Shown here: in pieces, positions 43,275-52,398 of the stretch
Numbering within the stretch: the stretch's first letter is position 1
Layout of the letters: every line of letters starts with the position of its first letter
Source of the DNA: an uncultured Oscillospiraceae bacterium
Lineage (GTDB): Bacteria; Bacillota; Clostridia; Oscillospirales; Acutalibacteraceae
Assembly: GCA_900549825.1 (NCBI GenBank)
Contig: URQB01000002.1
Location: 1 to 64,000, forward strand
Direction of reading: 5' to 3'
DNA: 64,000 bases
Program-made: the position numbers and the translations under genes
The notes under the pieces: generated by a model
Database searches by the model: none
What the model saw: only the letters and a program-made list of their open reading frames with translations
What the model was told of the DNA's origin: nothing

Positions 43275-43279
43275 TATAC
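43248..43279 (+). promoter_or_regulatory. Promoter and GTATA-type operator of the GntR gene
   Basis: TTGACA (43248-43253) and TATAAT (43270-43275) are 16 bases apart, inside the end of the hydrolase gene. GTATA-A-TATAC (43269-43279) covers the -10 box and resembles HutC-type GntR operators, suggesting autoregulation. Confidence 0.65.
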
Positions 43280-43321
43280 TATATGATATGGATTTTTTTG
43301 TAAGGCGGGCGAGTAAAGAAT

Positions 43322-44053
43322 ATGCTGGATAAAACAAGCTACACTCCTTTATATATTCAGGTGAGAGAGTATATATTAAACCGCATCCGGATGGGGGATT
43401 ACAAGGTGGGCGACCGCCTGCCCACGGAGAAGGAGCTCATGGAGCAGCTCCAGGTAGGGCGTGCCACTGTGCGTGCCGCACTGAACGAATTGGAGCATGA
43501 GGGGCATGTGGAAAAACGGCACGGGATCGGTACGTTTGTAAAAGAGCCGAAACCGGAGATCGGCTTCGAGCCGCTGATCTCCCTCTCTTACTCGCTGGAT
43601 AAGATGGGCATCCGCTGCGTCAACCGCGTTGTGGCTGACGAGCTGTTTACAGTGGAGGGAGGCATCCTCAGCGACCGCTGGGAGCCGGGCAGGGTAGTGC
43701 ACCGCTTCAAGCGCGTGCGTTATGGCGAGAAGATCCCAGTTGCCGTGGAGGACAATTACTTTACGCCGGAGCTTTATAAGCGCATTGCCGGGAGCGCTGG
43801 AAGCGAAGCCTCCATCGCCCATGTGATCCTGACGCAGGAGGATCTGAGCGTCGGCAAAATCGACTATTCGATCGTGCGCCGCATTCCGACAGAGACGGAG
43901 CAGGCAGAACTGCGGGTGGTGCCGAATCAGCGCGTGCTGGAAATGACGCGCTGGCTGTATTTCGAGGGGGATGAGACCCCTTCAAATTTCGTCCGTTTCG
44001 TCATGCCGGAGCGTTTTATGGATTATCCGTTTGCGGCGATGAAAAAAGAGTAA
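43322..44053 (+). CDS. GntR-family transcriptional regulator (HutC/UTRA type)
   Basis: This 243-residue repressor has an N-terminal winged helix (PLYIQVREYILNRIRMGDYKVG, then GRATVRAALNELEHEGHVEKRHGIGTFV) and a C-terminal UTRA effector domain starting near residue 80 (RFKRVRYGEKIPVAVEDNYF). UTRA domains bind small molecules such as sugars or sugar phosphates. It probably controls the adjacent hydrolase gene or the glycerol-phosphate-type operon, and itself. A start at ATG 43322 fits the winged-helix boundary. Confidence 0.9.
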   Translation: MLDKTSYTPLYIQVREYILNRIRMGDYKVGDRLPTEKELMEQLQVGRATVRAALNELEHEGHVEKRHGIGTFVKEPKPEIGFEPLISLSYSLDKMGIRCVNRVVADELFTVEGGILSDRWEPGRVVHRFKRVRYGEKIPVAVEDNYFTPELYKRIAGSAGSEASIAHVILTQEDLSVGKIDYSIVRRIPTETEQAELRVVPNQRVLEMTRWLYFEGDETPSNFVRFVMPERFMDYPFAAMKKE

Positions 44054-44090
44054 AAGAGAGCGGAAATTAGGCTTAAAACGAATGGCATTT

Positions 44091-44129
44091 GCCGGGTAGC
44101 AGAAGGGCTGTTATCCGGCTTTTCTTTTT
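44091..44129 (+). terminator. Intrinsic terminator of the GntR gene
   Basis: GCCGGGTAGCAG pairs with CTGTTATCCGGC (two G-U wobbles), followed by TTTTCTTTTT. Confidence 0.8.
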
Positions 44130-44275
44130 GATATTCATCGCTTTGGAATATTTGTACCGAAAAGGCAAAGAATAACGAAGCAGAAAAAACCGGATTGCTA
44201 TCAATTTCGGCTTTTGACTCAGGGAGGCGGGCAGGCTGTCTGTTCAGGCCTCTGTGAAAGGAAGGAATCATACGC

Positions 44276-44629
44276 ATGATTTTTTTGAAAGCGTTTTTGG
44301 TGGGCGGATTGATTTGCGCCGTCGGCCAGATTTTAATTGATTGGACGAAGCTCACCCCGGCTAGGATTCTGGTTTTATTTGTTACGTTGGGCGTATTGCT
44401 TGGAGCGATCGGCCTTTATGAGCCGCTGGCGAAATGGGCCGGTATGGGTGCAAGCGTGCCACTGACAGGATTTGGCTATCTGCTGGCAAAGGGGACGAAG
44501 GAAGCAGTAGCCAGCCAGGGCCTGCTCGGCGTGCTGACCGGGCCGCTGACGGCCGGGGCTGCGGGGATCACGGCGGCGATGATCAGCGGGCTGTTGGTAT
44601 CCTTTTTTGCGAAACCGAAGGACAAATAA
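44276..44629 (+). CDS. spoVAE: Stage V sporulation protein AE
   Basis: This 117-residue integral membrane protein has about four helices and is expected to form part of the channel that moves dipicolinic acid into and out of the spore. FLVGGLICAVGQILIDWTKLTPARILV and the glycine-rich GLLGVLTGPLTAGAAGITAAM are characteristic of SpoVAE (the AEb type). In most spore formers spoVAC, spoVAD and spoVAE are contiguous; here spoVAE stands alone, so its partners must lie elsewhere. An AAAGGAAGGA site precedes the ATG at a slightly long distance. A strong terminator follows. Confidence 0.92.
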   Translation: MIFLKAFLVGGLICAVGQILIDWTKLTPARILVLFVTLGVLLGAIGLYEPLAKWAGMGASVPLTGFGYLLAKGTKEAVASQGLLGVLTGPLTAGAAGITAAMISGLLVSFFAKPKDK

Positions 44630-44651
44630 GAATTGGATCGCAGAAGCAAAG

Positions 44652-44685
44652 GGCGCGTTGCAATTTTTTTGCAGCGCGCCTTTTT
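44652..44685 (+). terminator. Intrinsic terminator of spoVAE
   Basis: GGCGCGTTGCAA pairs with TTGCAGCGCGCC (one wobble) around a T loop, followed by TTTTT. Confidence 0.85.
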
Positions 44686-44788
44686 CATATACCCATTATC
44701 AGAATTTTTGCAACTTCTTTGCGGTCTTTCGTTTGACACCACAATAGAAGGGACCGTACAATAAAGAGAGATTTGGGGGTGCTTTCAG

Positions 44789-44968
44789 ATGGTTTGAATT
44801 CTCATCGTGGAGAATGATTGCAATATGATAAAAATGCTGGAGGCGGCGCTGTCCATTGTGGGCCATCAGAGCAGCGTCTGTATGGATGGCTGTACGGCGG
44901 TGGAAGCGATACAGTCCGGAGATTTTGCTCTGGTTCTGTTGAATGTGATGCTGCCCGGCATAGCCTGA
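44789..44968 (+). pseudogene. Fossil response-regulator receiver domain
   Basis: The frame reads MV-stop-ILIVENDCNMIKMLEAAL and continues to DFALVLLNVMLPG before a second stop at 44966-44968. This is clearly the first half of a CheY-like receiver. Decay signs are a stop at codon 3, truncation after strand 3, the acidic pair reduced to END, and the phospho-acceptor Asp replaced by Asn in LLNVMLPG (normally LLDVMLPG). No DNA-binding domain follows. The 44969-45201 stretch has a different open frame without recognisable family. Confidence 0.8.
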
Positions 44969-45277
44969 TGGTGCAGCGCGAAAAGGACCATGCCGTCTCC
45001 CGCCAGGCCTACCTGATCGGCAGCCTGAAGAACGAGCTGCTCTTCAAACGCTGGCGGGAGGATCAGTATTCGCTGGGAGAAGAGGGAATCAGGGAAACAG
45101 CTGAGCAAATCTCCGTTCTCTCTGCTGTACATAAGGGGTGCATGAACAAGCACGCAGGGCTTTTACACGAGAATGCTTTTGGTCGCTGCGGATGGGATTG
45201 ACATGGGAATCATATCCATGTATTCTTAATATAATTTGTTTTTATTAGTGAATTCCATAAAAGAAAGGGGATAAAAA

Positions 45278-47548
45278 ATGCAGGAAAAAAGAAAAGCGTT
45301 TCTGAAAAACATACGAGCGCATTGGAGCTCGCCTGCTCCGGGACGATATGTGCCGTTTAGAGAAATCTTATCCTATGGGGTCGGCGGAATGGGCGTTCAT
45401 TTTGCGACGACGCTGGCCTCTGCAATCGGCCTTACAGCAGGAAACTGGATCGTTGGCGCCTCCATTGGAATTCAACCGACACATCTTCAGACAATGAGCA
45501 TCATCGCCAGCCTCTTCGGCTTTTTCCTGACGGCGCTGCGATCTTATCTATTCGATAATACAAAATCGAAGGACGGCAAGTTCCGCCCCTGGCTGAAATG
45601 GATGGGCGTTCCGACAGTGCTCGCCTCCATTTTATTCGTCTGGATCCCCTATGAGCACATGGCGTATCCGGCCAAGGTGGTAGCGGTTGAGCTTTGCTTT
45701 CTGTTGATCAACTGCTTTAGCCCCTTCTTTACGGAAGCATTTGCCATGCTCATCCAGGTCATGTCTCCGGATACGGAAGAGCGCACGGATATCATGTCCA
45801 TCGGGCAGATTCTGTTCTCCTTTGCACCCAGCGTGACCAATCTCGTCATTCCGGCGCTGGCGCCGCTGACGGGTGGGCTGAATCATATTCGTACTTACCG
45901 GATCATCTATCCGCTGTTTACGATCGTTGGCCTGGCGCTGACCTATTTTATTTATTCCGGCACCAGAGAGCGTATCATTTATTCCAAAAAGCAGGATCGT
46001 TCCATCCGTTTTATGGATGCGGTTCGAAGCGTTGCCAAAAACAAATACTTCTGGATCACCAATGTCGCCAACTGGATCGGCTTCCTGGAGAGCGCCTATT
46101 TGACGATTTTACAATGGACGTTTGTCTATGCGATGCCGGAGAAACAGAGCTGGCTCGGTGTCGCCAATACGGTGATCGGCAACGGCGCGCTGTGGGCGAT
46201 GATGATTACCCCGTTCCTGATCCGGCGGTTTGGCAAGCGAAATCTTCTGATTTGGTGCAACGTTGCGAATATAGTCCTGTTAGCGGTTCTCTATCCGAGC
46301 TTTACGAATATCTGGATTGTTATGGTCATCTGCTATATCAACAATTTCATCAGTGTCTTCGGTAATATCTACAATCCCGGTATCCAGGCGGATATGAAGG
46401 ATTACCAGCAGTGGAAGACAGGCGAGCGGATCGATGGCATGTTCAGCGTGGTCGGCATTATCGGCACGGTCATCGGCTTTGGAACCGGATATGTCCTGCC
46501 GGCTCTTTATGAGAAGTGCGGCCTGACGAACGATTATAATGTGCTCTATAACGCTGCGGTGCGCAACAATATCTTCCGCATGCTGATTATCGCATCCGTC
46601 ATCGGCGCCGTGCTGAATGTGATTCCCTACCTCTTCTATGACCTGACGGAGGAGAAGCACCACGGCATGGTGAAAGTGCTTCGCATCCGCGCCATGTTTG
46701 ACGACTATGGAAACGACGTGCTTGACGATGGCGAGCTCGTTGAGGGGATGAAAACGATCAACGATTCCGCAGCATTGGAGCGGGAAGAGAAGGCGCCCAT
46801 CCCCAAGGATCAAATCAGGGCGGCAAGGAAATTGCCGAAGATCACGCCGGAAGAAAAGCCGGAGCGCAAAGCCCGCATTGCCGAGGCGAAAATGATGCCG
46901 CATGCGACAGGGGAGGAGAAAGCGCAGCGTAAGCAGGCCATTGCGCAGGCAAAGCTGACGCCGCATATGGAGCAGCGCAAGGCGGAAATCAAGCAGGCAA
47001 AGCAGCTTTGCCGGGAAGTCCGGGAGCGCAACAAGGAGATTATGATCGCGCCTTTCATTATGGATGAGATGCGCAAATTCCAGACGCGCCGCTATCAGAA
47101 GCAGGTGGAAGAGGCAAAGCTGATTGCCGGCGCAGGCCTCGAGGGGCTTATGCGGCTCGATGCAGAGCGCTTGGCCGCACAGGCGAAGGATATGAATCGA
47201 AAGGATGCGGAAGAGAAACGGATCCGTTCTGATCTCAAAGATCTTGTCCGCTCTATCCGAACAGCGCAGAATCTGATGCGCAAACACTATCCGAACGGGC
47301 TTTCCGAGCCGGATCCACAGCGGCTGATGGAAGCTGAGGAGAGGCCGACCTCTTCCATTTTCGATCTGCTGAAGAAAAAGCGTGAGATCAGCTTGGCGCT
47401 CAAGGAGCAATCGGTGTATGCGCGCTGCAGCAAGCCTTATACGCAGGCAATGGCGTTGATCCGGCAGGCGGAGAACTACAGCCATCTGGAAGAGTTGCAG
47501 GCTCGCTATGAGCAGGTGAAGCGTCAGGCTGTGCCTACAAATTCATGA
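45278..47548 (+). CDS. MFS (GPH-like) transporter with long charged cytoplasmic tail
   Basis: This 756-residue protein has a membrane part (about 1-460) with 12 predicted helices and GPH/MFS-like loops, for example FDNTKSKDGKFRPWLKWMG near residue 92 and GIQADMKDYQQWKTGERIDG near 380. This suggests sugar or glycoside:cation symport. The last 290 residues are hydrophilic, highly charged and helical. They contain three imperfect tandem repeats around residues 513-575 (KITPEEKPERKARIAEAK, then MMPHATGEEKAQRKQAIAQAK, then LTPHMEQRKAEIKQAK), followed by probable coiled coil. The tail is not part of ordinary GPH transporters. A strong GAAAGGGG site precedes the ATG. Substrate is unknown. Confidence 0.85.
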   Translation: MQEKRKAFLKNIRAHWSSPAPGRYVPFREILSYGVGGMGVHFATTLASAIGLTAGNWIVGASIGIQPTHLQTMSIIASLFGFFLTALRSYLFDNTKSKDGKFRPWLKWMGVPTVLASILFVWIPYEHMAYPAKVVAVELCFLLINCFSPFFTEAFAMLIQVMSPDTEERTDIMSIGQILFSFAPSVTNLVIPALAPLTGGLNHIRTYRIIYPLFTIVGLALTYFIYSGTRERIIYSKKQDRSIRFMDAVRSVAKNKYFWITNVANWIGFLESAYLTILQWTFVYAMPEKQSWLGVANTVIGNGALWAMMITPFLIRRFGKRNLLIWCNVANIVLLAVLYPSFTNIWIVMVICYINNFISVFGNIYNPGIQADMKDYQQWKTGERIDGMFSVVGIIGTVIGFGTGYVLPALYEKCGLTNDYNVLYNAAVRNNIFRMLIIASVIGAVLNVIPYLFYDLTEEKHHGMVKVLRIRAMFDDYGNDVLDDGELVEGMKTINDSAALEREEKAPIPKDQIRAARKLPKITPEEKPERKARIAEAKMMPHATGEEKAQRKQAIAQAKLTPHMEQRKAEIKQAKQLCREVRERNKEIMIAPFIMDEMRKFQTRRYQKQVEEAKLIAGAGLEGLMRLDAERLAAQAKDMNRKDAEEKRIRSDLKDLVRSIRTAQNLMRKHYPNGLSEPDPQRLMEAEERPTSSIFDLLKKKREISLALKEQSVYARCSKPYTQAMALIRQAENYSHLEELQARYEQVKRQAVPTNS

Positions 47549-47553
47549 GTGGC

Positions 47554-47591
47554 AAAGGCAGTGTGTTCCATTGGAACGTGCTGCCTTTATT
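47554..47591 (+). terminator. Hairpin terminator of the MFS gene
   Basis: AAAGGCAG and CTGCCTTT with an inner GTTCC/GGAAC stem form a hairpin just after the stop, followed by ATTC. Confidence 0.65.
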
Positions 47592-47651
47592 CTGAAATCC
47601 GCTTTTTAGAGAGGCATATATGGTTTGGAGTGAAAAAATTCCCCTCACCGG

Positions 47652-47680
47652 TTGACAACTGCTTTTTTTCTCTTTATAAT
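47652..47680 (+). promoter_or_regulatory. Sigma-A promoter of the leu T-box transcript
   Basis: Perfect TTGACA (47652-47657) and perfect TATAAT (47675-47680) are 17 bases apart. Confidence 0.9.
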
Positions 47681-47686
47681 AACTAC

Positions 47687-47975
47687 ATAATTTAACATTC
47701 TGCTTTGGTTTACCCAAAAGGCTGTGAAGGAAACAAGACATATCCCCGCGCGTCTCAGAGAGCCGGCGTTTGCTGCAAGCCCGGCACCGCGGTTTATGTG
47801 CATAACTCATTCCGGAGCCGCCCGCCTGAAATCATAGGGCGGGACGATGGACCCCGTTACAGGTCAAGGCCTTGATTGAGGCTGATGAGGGCTGCCGTCA
47901 GGCGGCTGAAATAGGGTGGTACCGCGTGGAGCTTTCTCCTCGCCCCTATGCTTTAGGGAGCGGGGCTTTTTGCCG
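47687..47975 (+). promoter_or_regulatory. T-box leader, leucine (CUC) specifier
   Basis: The canonical T-box sequence AGGGTGGTACCGCG is at 47913-47926. Upstream lies a stem I with the AGAGAG/GCCGG distal part, and on its descending side ATAACTCATTCCGGAG, in which CTC (47806-47808) occupies the specifier position; CUC is a leucine codon. A GC-rich terminator with GGGGCTTTTT follows at about 47950-47975. Uncharged tRNA-Leu should stabilise the antiterminator and switch on leuA-leuB. The specifier was read by pattern, not by folding. Confidence 0.88.
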
Positions 47976-48054
47976 TCTTTTTGGCAAAAACCCGCCCTCC
48001 ATCACATTCAATCGCTTCCCGGTAGACCGGCGGAAAATCAAGGAGGAATTTGCT

Positions 48055-49761
48055 ATGTATGAAGGCTGCAAAAAGTATATCCCGTTCACCCCGATTCAGA
48101 TGGATCACCGCGAATGGCCGGATAAGGCCATCGACCATGCGCCTGTCTGGTGCAGCGTCGACCTGCGCGATGGCAATCAGGCGCTCGTCAACCCCATGAA
48201 TCTGGAAGAAAAGCTGGAGATGTTTCAGCTCCTGGTCGACATCGGCGTGAAGGAGATTGAGGTCGGCTTCCCGTCCGCAAGCGAAACAGAGTATGAGATC
48301 CTGCGCACGCTGATTGAGAAAAACGACATCCCGGATGACGTCACCATCCAGGTGCTGGTGCAGGCGCGCGAGCATCTCATCCGCAAGACCTTTGAGGCAA
48401 TCGAGGGCGCGAAAAACGTGATCGTCCATTTTTACAATTCTACTTCTACTTTACAGCGCAAGGTCGTCTTCAAAAAGGATATGGCCGGGATCATTGAGAT
48501 TGCGGCAAACGGCGCGAAGCTCATCAAGGAGCTCACGGACGAGATGCTCCAGAAGCACCCGGATATTAACATTCGCTATGAATACTCCCCGGAGAGTTTT
48601 ACCGGCACGGAGATGGATAATGCCGTCGCCATCTGTGAGCGCGTGATGGAACTGCTCGACGCAACACCTGAAAACAAGGTGATCCTGAATCTGCCGTCCA
48701 CCGTCGAGGGAAGTACGCCCAACGGCTACGCTGATCAGATCGAATACTTCTGCAAGCATCTGAAAAACCGCGAGAGCGCGATCATCTCCCTGCATCCGCA
48801 CAATGATCGCGGCACAGGCGTTGCGGCGGCAGAGCTGGGCCTGATGGCTGGCGCGGACCGCATCGAGGGCACGCTCTTCGGCAATGGCGAGCGCACCGGC
48901 AATGTCGATATGGTCACGCTCGCGCTGAATATGTACACACAAGGTGTCGATCCTCAGCTCGATTTCCATGATATCAACCATGTCCGCGAGGTCTATGAGC
49001 GCACGACGAAGATGCACGTGGGCGAGCGCCAGCCCTATGCGGGCGCGCTGGTATTCACCGCCTTCTCCGGCTCCCATCAGGATGCGATCAACAAGGGCGA
49101 GCAGTATATGAAGACGAGCGGCACGCAGTATTGGGAGGTGCCGTATCTGCCCATTGACCCGGCGGACGTCGGCCGCGAATACGAGCCGATCATCCGCATC
49201 AACAGCCAGTCCGGCAAGGGCGGCGCGGCATTTATCATGAGCAACAACTTCGGCTATGAGCTGCCCAAGGCGATGCATCCCGAATTCGGCAAGGCGGTCA
49301 AGGCCGCCTGCGATGCGGCGGGTACAGAGATCACGCCGCAGCAGGTGTTCGATCTATTTAAAAAGGAATATATCGATGTGGACGGCCCGTACCAGATCCT
49401 GAAAATGAAATATTTCGACGAGGGCGCGGAGGATGGCTCTTCCTCCCATGGCCGCTTTGTGGGCCTGATCAAGAACAACGGCTTCGAGCCTGCGGAGATT
49501 TCCGGCGAGGGCAACGGCCCGATCGACGCGTTCTTCAATGCGCTTCAGCAGGTCGGCATCAGCGGCTATCACTTTGAGGATTATTCCGAGCACGCGATCT
49601 CCATTGGATCGGATGCGAAGGCGGTCTCCTATATCCATCTGACCGATGCGCGGGGCAAAAACATCTTCGGCGTAGGCATTTCCCACAATATCTACTATGC
49701 ATCCATCCGCGGCGTACTGTGCGCGATCAATCGCTCCATGCGGGCGCAGAAAGCAGAATAA
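48055..49761 (+). CDS. leuA: 2-isopropylmalate synthase (LeuA type 2)
   Basis: This enzyme condenses acetyl-CoA with 2-oxoisovalerate, the first committed step of leucine synthesis. The 568-residue protein has the TIM-barrel signature VDLRDGNQALVNPM near residues 35-48, the metal ligands in SLHPHNDRGTGVA, and GNGERTGNVD; the C-terminal region is the LeuA regulatory fold. The type 2 form is recognised by the N-terminal YIPFTPIQMDHREWPD extension. The ATG at 48055 has AGGAGG eight bases upstream; longer frames run through the T-box leader. leuB follows. Confidence 0.95.
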   Translation: MYEGCKKYIPFTPIQMDHREWPDKAIDHAPVWCSVDLRDGNQALVNPMNLEEKLEMFQLLVDIGVKEIEVGFPSASETEYEILRTLIEKNDIPDDVTIQVLVQAREHLIRKTFEAIEGAKNVIVHFYNSTSTLQRKVVFKKDMAGIIEIAANGAKLIKELTDEMLQKHPDINIRYEYSPESFTGTEMDNAVAICERVMELLDATPENKVILNLPSTVEGSTPNGYADQIEYFCKHLKNRESAIISLHPHNDRGTGVAAAELGLMAGADRIEGTLFGNGERTGNVDMVTLALNMYTQGVDPQLDFHDINHVREVYERTTKMHVGERQPYAGALVFTAFSGSHQDAINKGEQYMKTSGTQYWEVPYLPIDPADVGREYEPIIRINSQSGKGGAAFIMSNNFGYELPKAMHPEFGKAVKAACDAAGTEITPQQVFDLFKKEYIDVDGPYQILKMKYFDEGAEDGSSSHGRFVGLIKNNGFEPAEISGEGNGPIDAFFNALQQVGISGYHFEDYSEHAISIGSDAKAVSYIHLTDARGKNIFGVGISHNIYYASIRGVLCAINRSMRAQKAE

Positions 49762-49801
49762 TGGCTGAAAACCTGGATGAAAATTGAATGAGGTGACGGA
49801 T

Positions 49802-50881
49802 TTGAAAAATTACAACATTGTCGTCCTGCGCGGCGACGGGATCGGCCCGGAGATCGTGGCGGAGGCCATCAAAGTGCTCGACGCGGCGGGAGAAAGATTT
49901 GGCTTCCATTTTACCTATGACGAGCAGCTCATGGGCGGCTGTGCGATCGATACAACGGGCGAGCCGCTGCCCCAGCAGACCATTGACGCCTGTAAACAGG
50001 CGGATTCCGTCCTGCTCGGTGCGGTCGGCGGCTGGAAGTGGGATACCCTGCCCGGCAGCCAGCGCCCGGAGGCGGGCCTGCTGGGCATCCGCAGCGCGCT
50101 GGGGCTGTATGCGAACCTGCGGCCGGCGAAGATTTTTGAGCCGCTCAAGAGCGCTTCCCCGATCAAAGACAGTATCATCGGCGACCAGCTCGATATCCTT
50201 GTTGTGCGCGAGCTGACGGGCGGCATCTATTTCGGCGAGCGCGGGCGCTGCGAGAAAAACGGGGCCCCTGCCGCCTACGATACGGAGAGCTATTCCGTGC
50301 CGGAGATCGAACGCATCGCGCGCGTGGCCTTCGATATGGCGATGAAGCGCGGCAAAAAACTGACGAGCGTGGATAAAGCGAACGTGCTCGAATCCTCCCG
50401 CCTGTGGCGGGAGACGGTGATCCGCATTTCGAAAGAGTATCCGGAGGTCGAGCTCAACCATATGTATGTGGATAACTGCGCGATGCAGCTCGTGCGCAAC
50501 CCCACGCAGTTTGATGTGATCGTCACCTCCAATATGTTCGGCGATATTCTCTCCGACGAAGCCTCCATGATCAGCGGCTCCATCGGCATGCTGGCTTCCG
50601 CAAGCCTTGCGGGCAGCAGTTTAGGGCTCTATGAGCCGATTCACGGCTCCGCGCCGGATATCGCGGGGCAGGGGATTGCGAACCCGCTGGCGACGATCCT
50701 GTCCGTTGCGATGATGCTGCGGTATTCCTTTGATGAATCAGAAGCCGCCGACGCAATTGAGGCCGCAGTTAACGAAGCGCTGCGCAGGGCGCGCACGCCG
50801 GATATCAAAGAGGACGGCATCCCGGTCGTCTCCACCGGCGAGATGGGCGATCTGGTGGCAGGTTTGATCACAGAACGCTGA
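49802..50881 (+). CDS. leuB: 3-isopropylmalate dehydrogenase
   Basis: This 359-residue NAD-dependent decarboxylating dehydrogenase catalyses the third step of leucine synthesis. VVLRGDGIGPEIVAEA near the N-terminus, RELTGGIYFGERG in the middle, the metal-binding NMFGDILSDEASMISGS and GLYEPIHGSAPDIAGQG are family signatures. The start is TTG at 49802, placed by GAGGTG seven bases upstream. Genes for the isomerase subunits (leuC, leuD) are not here, which is unusual because they normally lie between or beside leuA and leuB. A strong terminator follows. Confidence 0.95.
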   Translation: MKNYNIVVLRGDGIGPEIVAEAIKVLDAAGERFGFHFTYDEQLMGGCAIDTTGEPLPQQTIDACKQADSVLLGAVGGWKWDTLPGSQRPEAGLLGIRSALGLYANLRPAKIFEPLKSASPIKDSIIGDQLDILVVRELTGGIYFGERGRCEKNGAPAAYDTESYSVPEIERIARVAFDMAMKRGKKLTSVDKANVLESSRLWRETVIRISKEYPEVELNHMYVDNCAMQLVRNPTQFDVIVTSNMFGDILSDEASMISGSIGMLASASLAGSSLGLYEPIHGSAPDIAGQGIANPLATILSVAMMLRYSFDESEAADAIEAAVNEALRRARTPDIKEDGIPVVSTGEMGDLVAGLITER

Positions 50882-50900
50882 TGCTTTTATACAAACAGAT

Positions 50901-50938
50901 CAAAGCCCGGAGTCAATCGGCTCCGGGCTTTGTTTTGA
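50901..50938 (+). terminator. Intrinsic terminator of the leu operon
   Basis: CAAAGCCCGGAG pairs perfectly with CTCCGGGCTTTG, followed by TTTTGAT. Confidence 0.88.
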
Positions 50939-51033
50939 TACCCTGCGGCAGGAGGATCGTTGGCATATGGTCCTCCTGCCGCCTTTCCATCATGAAATGC
51001 TTGATAAACCAGAGAGGAAACGGCGTGCTGCGA

Positions 51034-52359
51034 TTAAGCGGCCATGCCAAAGAGCCCAAGGACGGGCTTCAACAGCCAGCTATAGAACAGGCCCATTGAA
51101 ACACAATCCACATCGGTCATCGTGTAAGCTGCCAGAGAGGGCAAGCCTTCAACGACGATCTGCCCCAGGTACGGCGCAACAAGGGCCGGCAGCAGGGAAA
51201 TAAACAGGCCGTGCACAATGCTTGCGATAATGGTACCGCGCCGGCCTCCGGTGGCGTTTGCAAAGATGGCGGCCGTACCTCCTGCAAAGAAATTGCTCAT
51301 AATACCAGGGATAACCATCGGCAGGCCGAACAGCGGCCACAGGAACATACCGATAATCGTACCTACAGTGGTGAAAATAAAGCCGTATACAATTGCATTT
51401 GGCGCATAGGTAAACAGAACCGGGCAATCCAATGCGGGCCGGGCGCCAGGTACGATTTTTTTCGCAATGCCTGCAAAAGCGGGAACCAGCTCGGCGATCA
51501 GCAGGCGTACGCCGGTCAGGAGGATAAACAGGCCAACGCAGAAGGTGATGCCCTGCATGATTGCAAATACGATGTAGTTTTTACCGTCTGATGCTTCGGC
51601 AACCACTTCAGGCCCGGCCAAAATCGCCATTAGGATATACAGGGGAATCATGACAGAGCCAACTGCAAGATATGTATCCTGCAAGAAAGAAAGCTTTGTG
51701 CTGATCTTCGTATCCTCTGTGGACTTGGAGGGATCTCCTGTCACCTTGGAGACGAACGCGGAAAGGATGTAGCCCAGTGTGCAGAAATGACCGAGCGCAA
51801 TGTCATCGCTGCCTGTGATCTTGCGGACAAACGGCTGCGCCATGGCCGGGAAAATAACGCAGCAAATACCGCCAAGGATTGAGCCGAGAATCACTGCCGG
51901 GATATGGCCCAGTTTGCAAAGCCCAACGCCGAACAGGATGCTGATCATTGCCATATAGATGGGAGCCTCGCCGTTGAGGAACACATACTTTAGCTTAGTA
52001 AATCGGGCAATTAAAATATTGACGACAAAAATGCCTGCATATACCAGGGCGATATCGCGCCCGATCGTTGACTCCTGCATGGCCACGGCCAAAACCGCTT
52101 CAATGGAGGCGACGGCCCCGTCAATGCCGAGCCCCGCGGAAAACCATGTGCTGAAATTTTCCAGGGAACCGACAATGACGGAGGAGCCGGCGGACAGGAT
52201 CATAAATCCCATCATGGTTTTAAACGTACCGCTGATGCACTGGCTGACCGATTTGCGTTGCAGGATCAGACCGATCAAAGCGACAAGGCCGAGCACCATC
52301 GATGCATTGATTAGAATATTATCGATGATAAAGTCTAAGATACTCATGAAAATACCCAT
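51034..52359 (-). CDS. PTS ascorbate-family EIIC permease (SgaT/UlaA type)
   Basis: This 441-residue polytopic membrane protein imports the sugar and presents it for phosphorylation by EIIB. Family signs are the N-terminal NILINASMVLGLVALIGLILQRKS, the GFMILSAGSSVIVGSL helix, FLNGEAPIYMAMIS and the C-terminal GRRGTIIASIVHGLFIS. UlaA-type permeases carry L-ascorbate, but many homologues carry other sugars. The start has AAAGGAG. The EIIB gene lies 39 bp upstream on the same strand. The substrate here is unknown and the locus lacks the usual ula lactonase and decarboxylase. Confidence 0.92.
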   Translation of the reverse strand: MGIFMSILDFIIDNILINASMVLGLVALIGLILQRKSVSQCISGTFKTMMGFMILSAGSSVIVGSLENFSTWFSAGLGIDGAVASIEAVLAVAMQESTIGRDIALVYAGIFVVNILIARFTKLKYVFLNGEAPIYMAMISILFGVGLCKLGHIPAVILGSILGGICCVIFPAMAQPFVRKITGSDDIALGHFCTLGYILSAFVSKVTGDPSKSTEDTKISTKLSFLQDTYLAVGSVMIPLYILMAILAGPEVVAEASDGKNYIVFAIMQGITFCVGLFILLTGVRLLIAELVPAFAGIAKKIVPGARPALDCPVLFTYAPNAIVYGFIFTTVGTIIGMFLWPLFGLPMVIPGIMSNFFAGGTAAIFANATGGRRGTIIASIVHGLFISLLPALVAPYLGQIVVEGLPSLAAYTMTDVDCVSMGLFYSWLLKPVLGLFGMAA

Positions 52360-52398
52360 AATTCGCTCCTTTTCCTATCATAGTAGAGTCAGCTGGAA

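Noticed and set aside
46280..47485. A 401-codon minus-strand open frame
   Set aside because: Antisense to the charged tail of the MFS transporter, with no ribosome binding site and a His/Arg/Leu-rich nonsense composition.
47872..48054. Extending leuA upstream to 47872
   Set aside because: This part is the T-box leader with its terminator; the ATG at 48055 has an ideal ribosome binding site.
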